Assembly: GCA_027493545.1 (NCBI GenBank)
Contig: JAOSKR010000003.1
Span: forward strand, 491,360-555,359
Length of the DNA: 64,000 nt
Direction: 5' to 3'
Source of the DNA: Roseovarius sp.
GTDB lineage: Bacteria > Pseudomonadota > Alphaproteobacteria > Rhodobacterales > Rhodobacteraceae
Below, piece after piece: positions 31,467 through 40,570 of the stretch. Numbering within the stretch: the first letter of the stretch is position 1; every line of letters starts with the position of its first letter. The translations under genes were made by a program, and so were the position numbers. The notes under the pieces were generated by a model. That model ran no database searches. It worked only from the letters and a program-made list of their open reading frames with translations, and was not told the origin of the DNA.

Positions 31467-32473
31467 ATGACCACCAAGGACAAGAGTTCCGCCGCCGGCG
31501 GGTCGTTCGGCGTCCGTCCCGTCGAGGCCGCCGATCTCGACCGGATCACTGCCATCGACACGGGCCACATGGGCGCCTCGCGCCGCGGCTATTTCGAAAA
31601 GCGCCTCGACGGCGGCCAGCGCTATGCCGACGAGGCGATTTCGCTGGCGCTTGCCTCGGATCAGGGGCTTGCCGGCTTTGCGCTGGTGCGCCTCGAGGAT
31701 GGCGAGTTCGGCCGCCCCGGCAGCGTCGCGGTGCTCGATGCCATCGGCGTCGACAAGGCCGCGCAGGGCCGGGGCGGCGGGCGCGCCCTGATGGGCGCGG
31801 TCATCAAGGCGCTGGGCAAGAAGGGGGTCTCGGAATTGGTCACCCAGGTCGACTGGAGCCAGCGCGCGCTGCTCGAGTTTCTCGGCGCCGCCGGGTTCGG
31901 ACTTGACGGGCGGGTCGTGCTGAGCCGGCCGGCGGCCGAACTGCCCCCGAGCAAGAGCCCGACACCGAGCCCGAAAGCCCGACCGAGATCGACCACAGCT
32001 CGCCCTTCGCCGACGATCCCGCCTCGCTGGCGCGCGACCGCATCCCGGTGCGTTCGCTCACCGAGACCGATCTGGCCGGTGTCGCGGCCATCGACCGGCG
32101 GCATTCGGGTCGCGACCGCACCGCCTACTATGCGCGCAAGCTCGACCAGGTGCTGAACCGCTCGGGCGTGCGGCTGTCGCTGATGGCCGAGATCGATGGC
32201 ATGCCGGCGGGCTTTGTCATGGCCCGCGTCGATTACGGCGAGTTCGGCCAGACCGCCGACGAGGCGGTGATGGAGGCGATCGGCGTCGATCCCGCCTATG
32301 CCGGGCAGGGCGTCGGGCGGGCGCTGATGTCGCAGCTGATGGGTAACCTGACGGTGCTGCGCGCGGGCGCGGTGCGCAGCGAGACCGACTGGAACGACAT
32401 CGGGCTTATCGGCTTTCTCGACGCGATGGAATTCGCCCCCGCCCAGAAGATCAGCCTGCGCCGCCCGGTCTGA
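31467..32473 (+). CDS. Tandem GNAT acetyltransferase-domain protein (one frameshift)
   Basis: Two GNAT domains in one chain, each with an acetyl-CoA loop (QGRGGGRALM and AGQGVGRALM) and the repeated patterns ITAIDTGH/VAAIDRRH and VRLEDGEFGRPG/ARVDYGEFGQTA. An acidic linker rich in Glu, Pro and Asp joins them. The frame is broken in the linker where a C5 run (31944-31948) should be C6; corrected length is about 335 residues. The duplication suggests one active and one structural domain. The substrate is unknown. It is cotranscribed with the hemerythrin and ends at a strong terminator. Confidence 0.8.
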
Positions 32474-32494
32474 CGGAGTTGGCGGAACGTCGAG

Positions 32495-32525
32495 CCGCGG
32501 CGGGCGCCTGTCCGCCGCGGTTTTT
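32495..32525 (+). terminator. Intrinsic terminator after the hemerythrin-GNAT operon
   Basis: A perfect 9-bp stem (CCGCGGCGG/CCGCCGCGG) with an 8-nt loop is followed by five T's. Confidence 0.9.
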
Positions 32526-32755
32526 CGTTGGCGGGCGCCGGTTTTCCTTTGCGCCAGGTTTGGCGGGGAGATGCCGTTGAAGGCTGCCTTTCCAGCGCGG
32601 CGAGGGTCCGTGCGATCGTCCCGGATGAGACAGATATGAGACATGTAATCGCACGGGTCCGGGACCGCTTGCCCTGTCACGTTATCGGAGACAAAATGAA
32701 TGGATCATAACGATACACCGGGAATCGCGGTCGAGGGTTCATAGAAGGAAAACAC

Positions 32756-33202
32756 ATGTACAAACACATCCTTGTTGCCACTGACGGGTCCGAGCTTGCT
32801 CTCAAGGGGCTTGAGCACGGATTGGCACTGGCCAAGTCGCTTGATGCGAAAGTCACGATCCTGACGGTGTCAGAACCTTTGCACCCGGAAGCATTGCGAG
32901 CCGCGCAATTGGCGGGGGTGGATATCGCCGCCACACGCTATGATCAACAGCTTGAAAGCCTCATGAAGGAACGCTTCGCGTTTATCGAAGACCGCGCACG
33001 GGACCACGATATCACGGTGAACCTGGCACATGAGATTGACGATTCCCCGGCCGAAGCCATCGTCCGGACCGCCAAGCTGAGTGGATGCGACCTGATCGTG
33101 ATGTCGTCACATGGGCGGCGGGGTGTGCAAAAGATGTTGCTCGGAAGCCAGACATCGGAAGTGCTGGTCAAGACGCCCGTTCCGGTGCTGGTCATCCGCT
33201 AG
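32756..33202 (+). CDS. Universal stress protein A family
   Basis: 148 residues, single Usp domain. The N-terminus is MYKHILVATDGSELA, and the ATP-binding signature G-2x-G-9x-G-S is readable in SSHGRRGVQKMLLGSQTSEV, so it should be an ATP-binding member. Base composition is visibly less GC-rich than its neighbours. GAAGGA precedes the ATG, and a candidate promoter TTGCCC-17 bp-CAAAAT lies about 70 bp upstream. UspA proteins accompany growth arrest, anaerobiosis and stress; no partner is implied by the neighbours. Confidence 0.9.
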   Translation: MYKHILVATDGSELALKGLEHGLALAKSLDAKVTILTVSEPLHPEALRAAQLAGVDIAATRYDQQLESLMKERFAFIEDRARDHDITVNLAHEIDDSPAEAIVRTAKLSGCDLIVMSSHGRRGVQKMLLGSQTSEVLVKTPVPVLVIR

Positions 33203-33239
33203 GGCAGGTTGCGGTCAATCGGAAACACCCGCGTGCGCG

Positions 33240-33321
33240 CGCCCCGGGCTTGACCCGGGGCCCACGCCCGGCCGGAACACGCCCAGCCGGCAAGAGTGGC
33301 CCCGGCTCGGAGGCCGGGGCG
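33240..33321. repeat. Composite GC palindrome element, copy B
   Basis: The 427-bp gap between the usp gene and korB contains two palindromes, CGCCCCGGGC-TTGA-CCCGGGGCC (33240-33262) and GGCCCCGGC-TCGGAG-GCCGGGGCG (33298-33321), 35 bp apart. Element C at 53543-53608 has the same two units in reverse order and orientation. The rest of the gap shows nothing I can name beyond the korB-side hairpin. Confidence 0.6.
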
Positions 33322-33577
33322 GGTGACGGGTCCGATCTGACGCGGTACGCCATGGCAGGATTCACCGCCGGAACATGGCGGCGGCGGCGAGAGCACGGAC
33401 AGAGCCGCCTTCGATCATCAGTCATGACGGATCGCGGCGCGCCGCTTTGGAATGCGCGTTGCCCCCACCCCGAAAACCCTGCTGGCGTCTTTCGGGTCTC
33501 GGGAAACCCTGCCGAGCCAGCGGGGCCGGTGCCAGAGCCGGGGTCCCGGGCGCGAGGGGAAGAGGCGGCGCACGGGC

Positions 33578-33605
33578 AAAGGGGGCGGCATTTGGCACCG
33601 CCCCC
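33578..33605 (-). terminator. Candidate terminator of korAB
   Basis: An 8-bp stem (GGGGGCGG/CCGCCCCC, 33581-33588 and 33598-33605) with a 9-nt loop lies 25 bp past the korB stop and is followed by only three T's on the minus strand. Probably a weak terminator. Confidence 0.5.
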
Positions 33606-33629
33606 GTCCCGAGCCGCCTGTCGGCATTG

Positions 33630-34466
33630 TCAGATCTCGAACATCCGGTCGAGGTCGGTGGGCGGCTCCACTGCCGGCTCGTTGATCCGGACGTGATAGG
33701 GCCGGCGATTGCCGCGATAGAGGATGCCGGTGTTCATCCCGTCATCGGTCATGATCCGCCGCGCCGCGCGGGCGGGGTCGTCGGTGGGTTCGACCGGCGC
33801 CTTGTGGACGGTGTTCTTCCATTCCCGCTGGTCGGGGCGGAAGGTCACGCAGGGGCTGAGGATCTGAACGAAGGAAAAGCCGGGATGCCTGACCGCCTCG
33901 ACCAGGGTCTGGGTGGTCGACTTGATATCGCCGGAAAACTCGCGGGCGACGAAGTTCGCACCCGAGGCCAGCGCGATCACCAGCGGGTGAAACGGGCTCA
34001 TGCCGGTGCCGCCGGGCGACATAGCGCTGTCCCAGTCCGTCTCGGTGGTGGGCGAGGGCTGGCCCTTGGTCATGCCGTAGACGCGGTTGTCCATCACCAC
34101 GTAGGTGATGTCGATGTTGCGCCGGCAGGCATGCATGAAGTGGTTGCCGCCGATCGAGAACCCGTCGCCGTCACCGCTCATCGTCACCACGGTAAGGTCG
34201 GGCCGGGCGATCTTGAGCCCGGTGGCCAGCGCCAGCGAGCGCCCGTGCACCCCGTGAAAGCCGTAGCAGTTGGTATAGGCGGGGATGCGTGACGAGCATC
34301 CGATGCCCGAGATCACCGCGATGTCCTCGGGCGGGGTGCCGAGTTCGGCCAGCGATTTCGTGAGCGACATCAGCACGTGATAGTCGCCGCAGCCCGGGCA
34401 CCAGACCGGGTCCATCTCCGAGCGGTAGTCCTTGGCCTTGTAAGCGTTCAGCGTCGGCGCGTTCAT
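33630..34466 (-). CDS. korB: 2-oxoacid:ferredoxin oxidoreductase beta subunit (KorB-like)
   Basis: 278 residues. The TPP/Fe-S subunit shows WCPGCGDYHVL, GIGCSSR and the TPP-Mg signature GDGDGFSIGGNHF. With KorA it oxidises a 2-oxo acid, probably 2-oxoglutarate, to the acyl-CoA and CO2 and reduces ferredoxin. In Thauera aromatica a two-subunit enzyme of matching sizes supplies the ferredoxin for benzoyl-CoA reductase. The position back to back with the bcr operon supports that role. Its ATG overlaps the korA stop (ATGA). Substrate choice is inferred from context. Confidence 0.87.
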   Translation of the reverse strand: MNAPTLNAYKAKDYRSEMDPVWCPGCGDYHVLMSLTKSLAELGTPPEDIAVISGIGCSSRIPAYTNCYGFHGVHGRSLALATGLKIARPDLTVVTMSGDGDGFSIGGNHFMHACRRNIDITYVVMDNRVYGMTKGQPSPTTETDWDSAMSPGGTGMSPFHPLVIALASGANFVAREFSGDIKSTTQTLVEAVRHPGFSFVQILSPCVTFRPDQREWKNTVHKAPVEPTDDPARAARRIMTDDGMNTGILYRGNRRPYHVRINEPAVEPPTDLDRMFEI

Positions 34467-36211
34467 TGGTTCACCCAGTCCTTGATCTGTTGCGTGATTT
34501 CCCGGGCGCCGATCTGGCGCGGCCCGGGACGGTGGAAATGGCGCGTCTCGCCCGGCAGCTCGGTGTTGGCGCGCAGATAGGTGCGGAACTGCCCGGCATG
34601 GGACTGCTCGACCACGAGGATGCGTTCGGCGCCCTCCAGCGCCCCTGCCAGCCCCTCGTGCGGGAAGGGCGACAGCAGCCGCGGCGCCACCACCTTGACG
34701 GCAATGCCCTCCTCGGCCAGGCGGCGCTGGGCCTCGCGTGCGGGTGCGGTGAGCGACCCCCAGGTCAGGATCACCGTCTCGCCCTCGCCAAAGGTCTCGC
34801 CCCAGTGCACACCATAGTCGAAAGCTTCGATCTTGTGCCGGCGCTTGTCCATCTGCTCCTTCTGGTCCGCGCCCGATGACGACGGCGCGCCCGACACGGT
34901 ATGGGTCAGCCCGTCGGCGGTGTGCTGGCCGCCGGTGGTGCCGGGGATGGCCATTTCCGACACCCCGTCAGCGGTGATCGCGTAGCGCAGATACCGCTCG
35001 TCCCCGACGGCACCGGCATAGGTCTTGCGCTTGCCGACAAAGCTGAGATTGGCGGGGCGCTTCATCACCACCCGCGACTGGCCGAGGGCCTGATCCGACA
35101 ACAGAATCACCGGGGTCTGCATCGCTTCGGCCAGGTAGACCGACCATTGCGCGGTATAAAGGCAGTCCGCCACCGAGATCGGCGCCACGACCACATGCGG
35201 CGCATCGCCGTGAAAGCCGTAGATGGCGACGTTGAGGTCGGATTGCTCGGATTTCGTGGCGATGCCGGTCGAGGGACCGCAGCGCATCACGTCGACCACC
35301 ACCATCGGCACCTCGGAGGCCACGGCGAGACCGAGCGTCTCGATCATCAGCGACAGGCCCGGACCCGAGGTGGCAGTGATCGAGGGGCGTCCGCCGAAGG
35401 AGGCGCCGAGGATCATGTTGACCGAGGCGAGTTCGTCCTCGGCCTGCACCAGCGTGCCCCCGGCCTCGGGCAGGGCGGCGGCCAGCCATTCCAGCACCTC
35501 GGTCGCGGGCGTGATCGGATAGCCGGCGGCAAAGCGGACGCCGCCGCGCACGGCGCCGAGGCCCACCGCCTCGTTGCCGGTGATCAGCCAGCGGCCCTGG
35601 TCCTTCTGGTAGGCCTCGCCGATCTCGAGCGAGTCGCCAAGGCCCAGCCCGGCCGCGGCCTCCATGCCCGCGCGCGCGCAGGCAAGGCTGTTGGCGACCG
35701 CCGCCTCGCCCTTGGCGCCGATGCGGGCGTTGATGATCTCGGCCAGCCCCTCTTCCGTGAGGCCGATCAGTTGCGCCACCAGCCCGGCGGCGACCATGTT
35801 CTCGCGCCCGCCCTTGACGCTGGCGGCAAGCTCCTTGATCGGCACCAGCTTCACCTGCGCCCCCGAGCGGGTGATGATCTCGGGCACCTCGCCCAGCGCC
35901 GGATCGGCGATGATGGTGCCGCCCGGACGGACCGGCATCTCGGCCGAGAACCTTTGCACGTTCTTCCAGTCGATGGCGACCAGAACGTCGAATTCGGCAT
36001 TCATGCAATCGACCGGATGGTTGGCCAGGCGCAGGAGCGCCCCCGCCTCGCCGCCGCGAATCTGCGGCCCGACGGACCGATTCATCATTCCGTACCAGCC
36101 GGTCTGGCCGGCGGCCTCGAGCACGATCGAGCCGGCGGTCAGCGCCCCCGCGCCACCCGAGCCGACAATGGCGGCCGAGACGCTTTTCTTGGGCCTTTTC
36201 TGCTGTGTCAT
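34463..36211 (-). CDS. korA: 2-oxoacid:ferredoxin oxidoreductase alpha subunit, gamma-alpha fusion (KorA-like)
   Basis: 582 residues. The N-terminal gamma domain (about residues 1-190) begins near VSAAIVGSGGAGALTAG; the alpha domain begins near FAAGYPITPATEVLEWL and includes TSGPGLSLMIETLGLA. The fused gamma-alpha chain with a separate beta chain is the Thauera-type two-subunit KGOR design. I start at MTQQKRPKK, since conservation begins there. It is first in korA-korB and is transcribed from the divergent control region shared with had (36265-36325), leaving a leader of about 80 nt. Confidence 0.88.
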   Translation of the reverse strand: MTQQKRPKKSVSAAIVGSGGAGALTAGSIVLEAAGQTGWYGMMNRSVGPQIRGGEAGALLRLANHPVDCMNAEFDVLVAIDWKNVQRFSAEMPVRPGGTIIADPALGEVPEIITRSGAQVKLVPIKELAASVKGGRENMVAAGLVAQLIGLTEEGLAEIINARIGAKGEAAVANSLACARAGMEAAAGLGLGDSLEIGEAYQKDQGRWLITGNEAVGLGAVRGGVRFAAGYPITPATEVLEWLAAALPEAGGTLVQAEDELASVNMILGASFGGRPSITATSGPGLSLMIETLGLAVASEVPMVVVDVMRCGPSTGIATKSEQSDLNVAIYGFHGDAPHVVVAPISVADCLYTAQWSVYLAEAMQTPVILLSDQALGQSRVVMKRPANLSFVGKRKTYAGAVGDERYLRYAITADGVSEMAIPGTTGGQHTADGLTHTVSGAPSSSGADQKEQMDKRRHKIEAFDYGVHWGETFGEGETVILTWGSLTAPAREAQRRLAEEGIAVKVVAPRLLSPFPHEGLAGALEGAERILVVEQSHAGQFRTYLRANTELPGETRHFHRPGPRQIGAREITQQIKDWVNQ

Positions 36212-36264
36212 GCGTCCTGAACTCCCTTGGTTCCTGCGGGGGTCGGGGGGCCGACTTAAGCCTC

Positions 36265-36325
36265 TTGACCCAAAACACGTATTCGAGTACTGTTTTACTA
36301 TATTAGCGAATACGGGGCCTGTCAA
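36265..36325. promoter_or_regulatory. Back-to-back kor and had-bcr promoters with a shared inverted repeat
   Basis: Minus strand (korAB): TTGACA (36320-36325), 17 bp, TATAGT (36297-36302), a near-consensus promoter. Plus strand (had-bcr): TTGACC (36265-36270), 17 bp, TACTGT (36288-36293). A perfect 8-bp inverted repeat CGTATTCG (36278-36285) / CGAATACG (36307-36314) places one arm in each promoter spacer, symmetric about 36296, arms 29 bp apart centre to centre. One regulator could therefore control both arms together. No regulator gene for it is adjacent. Confidence 0.75.
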
Positions 36326-36402
36326 ACGAAACGCGCAAGGGCTCTGAGGGCACAAAGCGACACGGCGCCAGGGCGTCGATGACCGGGGGAGAGACGACCG
36401 AT

Positions 36403-37462
36403 ATGGCAAGACGCTGGATGATGGCTGCCGCGGGTGAACCGCTTCCGGATGGAAGAATTCGAACCCGCCCCGCCCGCCGAGGGCGAGGTGGTGGTCGAGG
36501 TCGCCGGTTGCGGCGTCTGCCATACCGATCTGGGCTATTACTATGACGGCGTGCGCACCAACCAGCCGCTGCCGCTGACGCTCGGCCACGAGATCAGCGG
36601 AACCGTCACCGCCGCCGGCCCCGGCGCCGGGGACTGGCTGGGAAAGACGGTGATCGTCCCCGCCGTGATGCCCTGCGGCACCTGCGATCTGTGCCAGCGC
36701 GGCAAGAGCACCATCTGCCGCAACCAGAAGATGCCGGGCAATGACATCGAGGGCGGCTTCGCCTCGCACATCACCGTTCCCGCGCGCGGGCTCTGCCCGG
36801 TCGACACCGACCGGCTGGCGGCGGTCGGGCTCACACTTGCCGATGTTTCAGTGGTCGCCGACGCGCTGACCACGCCCTATCAGGCGGCGGTGCAGGCCGG
36901 CATTGGCGAGGGCGATCTGGTCATCGTCAACGGTGTCGGCGGCGTCGGCGGCTATGCCGTGCAGGTCGCCGCGGCGCTGGGCGCCAGGGTGGTGGCGATC
37001 GACGTGAACGACGCCAAACTCGAGGCGGTCCGGGGCCACGGCGCGGCGCTGACGCTGAATGCCCGCGAACATGACGGGCGCGCGCTGAAAAAGGCCATCG
37101 GCGCCTTTGCCAGGGAGCAGGGTCTGCGCCAGACCGAATGGATCATCATGGAATGCTCGGGCACCGCTGCCGGGCAGACCGCCGCCTTCGGCCTGATGGT
37201 ACACGGCGCCACCTTCTGCGTGGTCGGCTTCACCATGGACAAGGTCACGGTGCGGCTGTCGAACCTGATGGCCTTTCACGCCCGGATGCTGGGCAACTGG
37301 GGCTGCCCGCCCGAACTCTATCCCGGCGCGCTGGAACTTGTGCTGTCGGGCAAGGTCAGGCTCGACCCCTTCGTCGAACACTGCCCGCTCGACTCGATCA
37401 ACGAGGTCTTCCGCGCCGTCCATGACGGCGAGCTGAAGCGCCGCGCGATCATGATCCCCTGA
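36403..37462 (+). CDS. had: 6-hydroxycyclohex-1-ene-1-carbonyl-CoA dehydrogenase (one frameshift)
   Basis: Zinc-dependent medium-chain alcohol dehydrogenase that oxidises the 6-hydroxy-enoyl-CoA to the 6-oxo compound in the Thauera-type benzoyl-CoA pathway. Catalytic zinc ligands are in [19 protein letters not shown] and LGHEISG, structural zinc cysteines in [15 protein letters not shown], and the NAD loop is [14 protein letters not shown]. An extra C near 36444-36449 hides the true start; before it the frame reads [14 protein letters not shown] from ATG 36403, preceded by GGGGGAGAG. Corrected length is about 352 residues. First gene of the bcr operon. Confidence 0.9.
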
Positions 37463-37497
37463 ACGAGACACAACAGATACCAAGGAGCACTCTCAAC

Positions 37498-38634
37498 ATG
37501 GACGCACGTACCGCCATACCGAACGGTTTCGAATTCCTCTCGCACGACATCGTCGACGAAGAGGTACGCGCCGGCCTGACCGGCAAAGTCCTCTATGAAA
37601 AGCGTCCCGCCAAGGCACCCGATGGCAGCGAGGTCGCGGGGCTCTACAACGCCTGGATCACGCTCAACAATCCCGACCAGTTCAACGCCTACACCACCGA
37701 CATGGTCAAGAGCATGATCCTGGCGCTGCGCGCGGCCTCGAACGCGCGCGACGTCGTCGCGGTGGTGATCACCGGCGCCGGTGACAAGGCGTTCTGCACC
37801 GGCGGCAATACCAAGGAATACGCCGAGTACTATGCCGGCCGGCCCGACGAGTACCGCCAGTACATGCGCCTTTTCAACGACATGGTCAGCTCGATCCTGG
37901 CCTGCGACAAGCCGGTGATCTGCCGCGTCAACGGCATGCGCATCGGCGGTGGTCAGGAAATCGGCATGGCCTGCGATTTCTCCATCGCCCAGGACATGGC
38001 CCGGTTCGGCCAGGCCGGCCCCAAGCACGGCTCGGCCGCGATCGGCGGCTCGACCGACTTCCTGCCGGTGATGATCGGCTGCGAGATGGCGTTCTATTCC
38101 GGCGTTATGTGCGAACCCTTCACCGCGCAAAAGGCGATGCGGCTGGGCATCCTCACCGACATCGTGCCGGGGCTGAAGGTGGACGGCGAATATGTCGCCA
38201 ACCCCCTGGTTGAAACCCGGATGATCACCGACGAAATCGGCCGCATCCTGCATGGCGAACTCAAGACCGGCGAGGACTACAAGAAGGGCAAGGAGCTCGT
38301 CGCTCGCGGCACCGTGGACCTGTCGGCACTCGACGCCAAGGTCGAGGAGTTCTGCACCAAGCTGATGATGACCTTCCCGGGCTGCACCACCAAGTCGGTC
38401 GAGGAACTGCGCAAGCCCAAGCTCAACGCGTGGAACGCCAACAAGGAGAACTCGCGCGCCTGGCTCGGGCTCAACATGATGACCGAGGCGCGCACCGGTT
38501 TCCGCGCCTTCAACGAGGGCAACCGCGAAGTGGGCCGCGAGGTCGATTTCATCCAGCTCCGCCGCGAACTGGCCGCGGGCGCACGCTGGAACGACGACTA
38601 CATCGACAGCCTGATGCCGGGGGCGCGCGCATGA
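37498..38634 (+). CDS. oah: 6-oxocyclohex-1-ene-1-carbonyl-CoA hydrolase
   Basis: 378-residue crotonase-fold enzyme that adds water and cleaves the ring to give 3-hydroxypimeloyl-CoA. The N-terminus FEFLSHDIVDEEVRAGLTGK and the crotonase oxyanion-hole segments GDKAFCTGGNTKEYAEYY and NGMRIGGGQEIGMACDFSI are characteristic and distinguish Oah from ordinary enoyl-CoA hydratases. AAGGAG precedes the ATG. The stop overlaps the dch start (ATGA), so translation is coupled. Confidence 0.93.
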   Translation: MDARTAIPNGFEFLSHDIVDEEVRAGLTGKVLYEKRPAKAPDGSEVAGLYNAWITLNNPDQFNAYTTDMVKSMILALRAASNARDVVAVVITGAGDKAFCTGGNTKEYAEYYAGRPDEYRQYMRLFNDMVSSILACDKPVICRVNGMRIGGGQEIGMACDFSIAQDMARFGQAGPKHGSAAIGGSTDFLPVMIGCEMAFYSGVMCEPFTAQKAMRLGILTDIVPGLKVDGEYVANPLVETRMITDEIGRILHGELKTGEDYKKGKELVARGTVDLSALDAKVEEFCTKLMMTFPGCTTKSVEELRKPKLNAWNANKENSRAWLGLNMMTEARTGFRAFNEGNREVGREVDFIQLRRELAAGARWNDDYIDSLMPGARA

Positions 38635-39398
38635 GCACACCGCTCACCACCTGGTTGGACCGCGACGGTGCGCTCTTGCGGCTGCGCCTGTCGCGGCCCA
38701 AGGCCAACATCCTCGACGCCGAGATGATCGCGGCGCTGGATGCGGCCTTTGCCAAACACACCGGCGATCCCGCGCTCAAGACCGTGCTGATCGACGCCGA
38801 GGGGCCGCATTTCAGCTTTGGCGCCAGCGTCGAGGAGCACATGCCCGAGAGCTGCGAACAGATGCTGGTGGCGCTGCACGCGCTGGTGCGGCAAATGGTG
38901 GAATGCCCGGTGCCGATCCTGGTCAGCATCCGCGGCCGCTGCCTCGGTGGCGGGCTGGAACTGGCCACGGCGGGGCACCGGCTTTTCGCCAGCGCCGATG
39001 CCGAGCTGGGTCAGCCCGAGATGATGCTGGGGGTGTTCGCGCCCGCCGCCTCGTGCCTGCTGCCCGAACGTATCGGCCAGGCCGCGGCCGAGGACCTGCT
39101 GTGGTCGGCGCGCACCATCGCCGCCACCGAGGCACGCGAGATCGGTCTCGTCGACGTGATCGCGCCCGACCCCGAAGAGGCCGCGCTGAACTGGTTCGAC
39201 AAGCATCTGAGCGGCAAGAGCGCAAGCTCTCTGCGTCGCGCTGTGCGCGCCGCCCGTCTCGATCTGGCCGACCGCATCTCGGCCAAGCTGGAGCGTGTCG
39301 AGAGGCTCTATCTCGACGATCTGATGAAGACCCGCGATGCCGTGGAGGGCCTCACCGCCTTTCTCGAAAAGCGCCCTGCGAACTGGAGCAATCAATGA
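38631..39398 (+). CDS. dch: Cyclohexa-1,5-diene-1-carbonyl-CoA hydratase
   Basis: 255-residue crotonase-family enzyme that hydrates the dienoyl-CoA made by benzoyl-CoA reductase. It contains LSRPKANILDAEMI, the oxyanion-hole segments FSFGASVEEHMPE and SIRGRCLGGGLELATAGHR, and GQPEMMLGVFAPAASCLLPE. The position between oah and bcrC, with 4-bp overlaps on both sides, supports the specific assignment over a generic hydratase. Confidence 0.9.
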   Translation: MSTPLTTWLDRDGALLRLRLSRPKANILDAEMIAALDAAFAKHTGDPALKTVLIDAEGPHFSFGASVEEHMPESCEQMLVALHALVRQMVECPVPILVSIRGRCLGGGLELATAGHRLFASADAELGQPEMMLGVFAPAASCLLPERIGQAAAEDLLWSARTIAATEAREIGLVDVIAPDPEEAALNWFDKHLSGKSASSLRRAVRAARLDLADRISAKLERVERLYLDDLMKTRDAVEGLTAFLEKRPANWSNQ

Positions 39399-40570
39399 CC
39401 CAAAATTCCCTATCCGACATCGTGGCGCGCTGCCAGGCGCTTTACGAGGACACCCGTTTTACCGCCGCACGCGAGTGGAAGGCGGCCGAGGACGGGCGCA
39501 AGGTGGTCGGCTACATGCCGATCTACGTCCCGCGCGAGATCATCCACGCGGCCGGCATGATGCCTCTGGGCATCATGGGCGGGGGTGACAACCTCGAAGT
39601 GATCCACGGCGACGCCTACTACCAGAGCTATATCTGCCGCATTCCGCGCTCGACCATCGAGTTGGGCGTGTCGGGCCGGCTGGATTTCGTCGACGGGATG
39701 CTGTTTCCCTCGATCTGCGACGTCATCCGCAACCTCTCGGGTATGTGGAAGATGCTCTTCCCCGAGGTCTATGCGCGCTATTTCGATGTCCCCCAGACCT
39801 ACGAGGACGAAATCGGCGGCACCTTCTATGAGGGTGAGATGCGCGAGCTGCTCGAGGATCTGGGCCGCATCGGCGGCCGCGAGGTCACCAACGACGACCT
39901 GCTGAACTCGATCGGCGTCTACAACGAGAACCGCCGCGTGATCCGCGACCTTTACAAGCTGCGGGCCGAGCAACCGTGGAAGGTTCCCGCCTCCGAAGCG
40001 TACCTGGTACTGCGCGCGGGCCTGCTGCTGCCGGTCGAGGAGCACACCGTGCTGCTGCGCGACTACATCGACGCCGCCCGCAACAGCGACCGCCCCATCA
40101 AGGACAACGCCAAGGTGGTGGTGACGGGGATGTTCTGCGAGCAGCCGCCGCTCAACCTCATCAAGTCGCTGGAACTGAGCGGCTGCTACGTGGTCGAAGA
40201 CGACTTCATGCTGGTCTCGCGCTGGCTGATCGACGACGTCCCGACCGAAGGCGACGGGTTGCACAACCTTGCCCAGGCGTTCCTGCACCGTTCGGTCAGC
40301 ACCGCCGCCAAGTACGAGCCCAACGAGGCCGAAAAAGGCAAGTTCCTGATCGAGGCGGTGCGCCGCACCGGCGCCGAAGGGGTGATCTTTGCCTCGCCCA
40401 GCTTCTGCGACCCGGCGCTGCTGGACCGGCCGATGCTGCAGCACAAGCTGAGCGACGCCGGCGTCCCCTACATCGCCTTCAAATACGCCGAGAACTCCGG
40501 CCAGATGCAGCCCATTCGCGAGCAGGCCGGCACGTTCGTAGATTCCATCAAGCTCTGGAGTGCAGCATGA
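39395..40570 (+). CDS. bcrC: Benzoyl-CoA reductase subunit C
   Basis: 391 residues, HgdB/FldC-like fold. BcrB and BcrC form the substrate-reducing half of the ATP-dependent enzyme and bind [4Fe-4S] clusters. Candidate ligand cysteines are in YICRIPRSTIELG, PSICDVIRNLSGMW and SPSFCDPALLDRP. N-terminal marks are YMPIYVPREIIHAAGMMPLG and GGGDNLEVIHGDAYYQSY. Length is close to the Thauera BcrC. The start overlaps dch and the stop overlaps bcrB. The enzyme is oxygen-sensitive, so the operon implies anoxic growth on aromatics. Confidence 0.93.
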   Translation: MTQNSLSDIVARCQALYEDTRFTAAREWKAAEDGRKVVGYMPIYVPREIIHAAGMMPLGIMGGGDNLEVIHGDAYYQSYICRIPRSTIELGVSGRLDFVDGMLFPSICDVIRNLSGMWKMLFPEVYARYFDVPQTYEDEIGGTFYEGEMRELLEDLGRIGGREVTNDDLLNSIGVYNENRRVIRDLYKLRAEQPWKVPASEAYLVLRAGLLLPVEEHTVLLRDYIDAARNSDRPIKDNAKVVVTGMFCEQPPLNLIKSLELSGCYVVEDDFMLVSRWLIDDVPTEGDGLHNLAQAFLHRSVSTAAKYEPNEAEKGKFLIEAVRRTGAEGVIFASPSFCDPALLDRPMLQHKLSDAGVPYIAFKYAENSGQMQPIREQAGTFVDSIKLWSAA

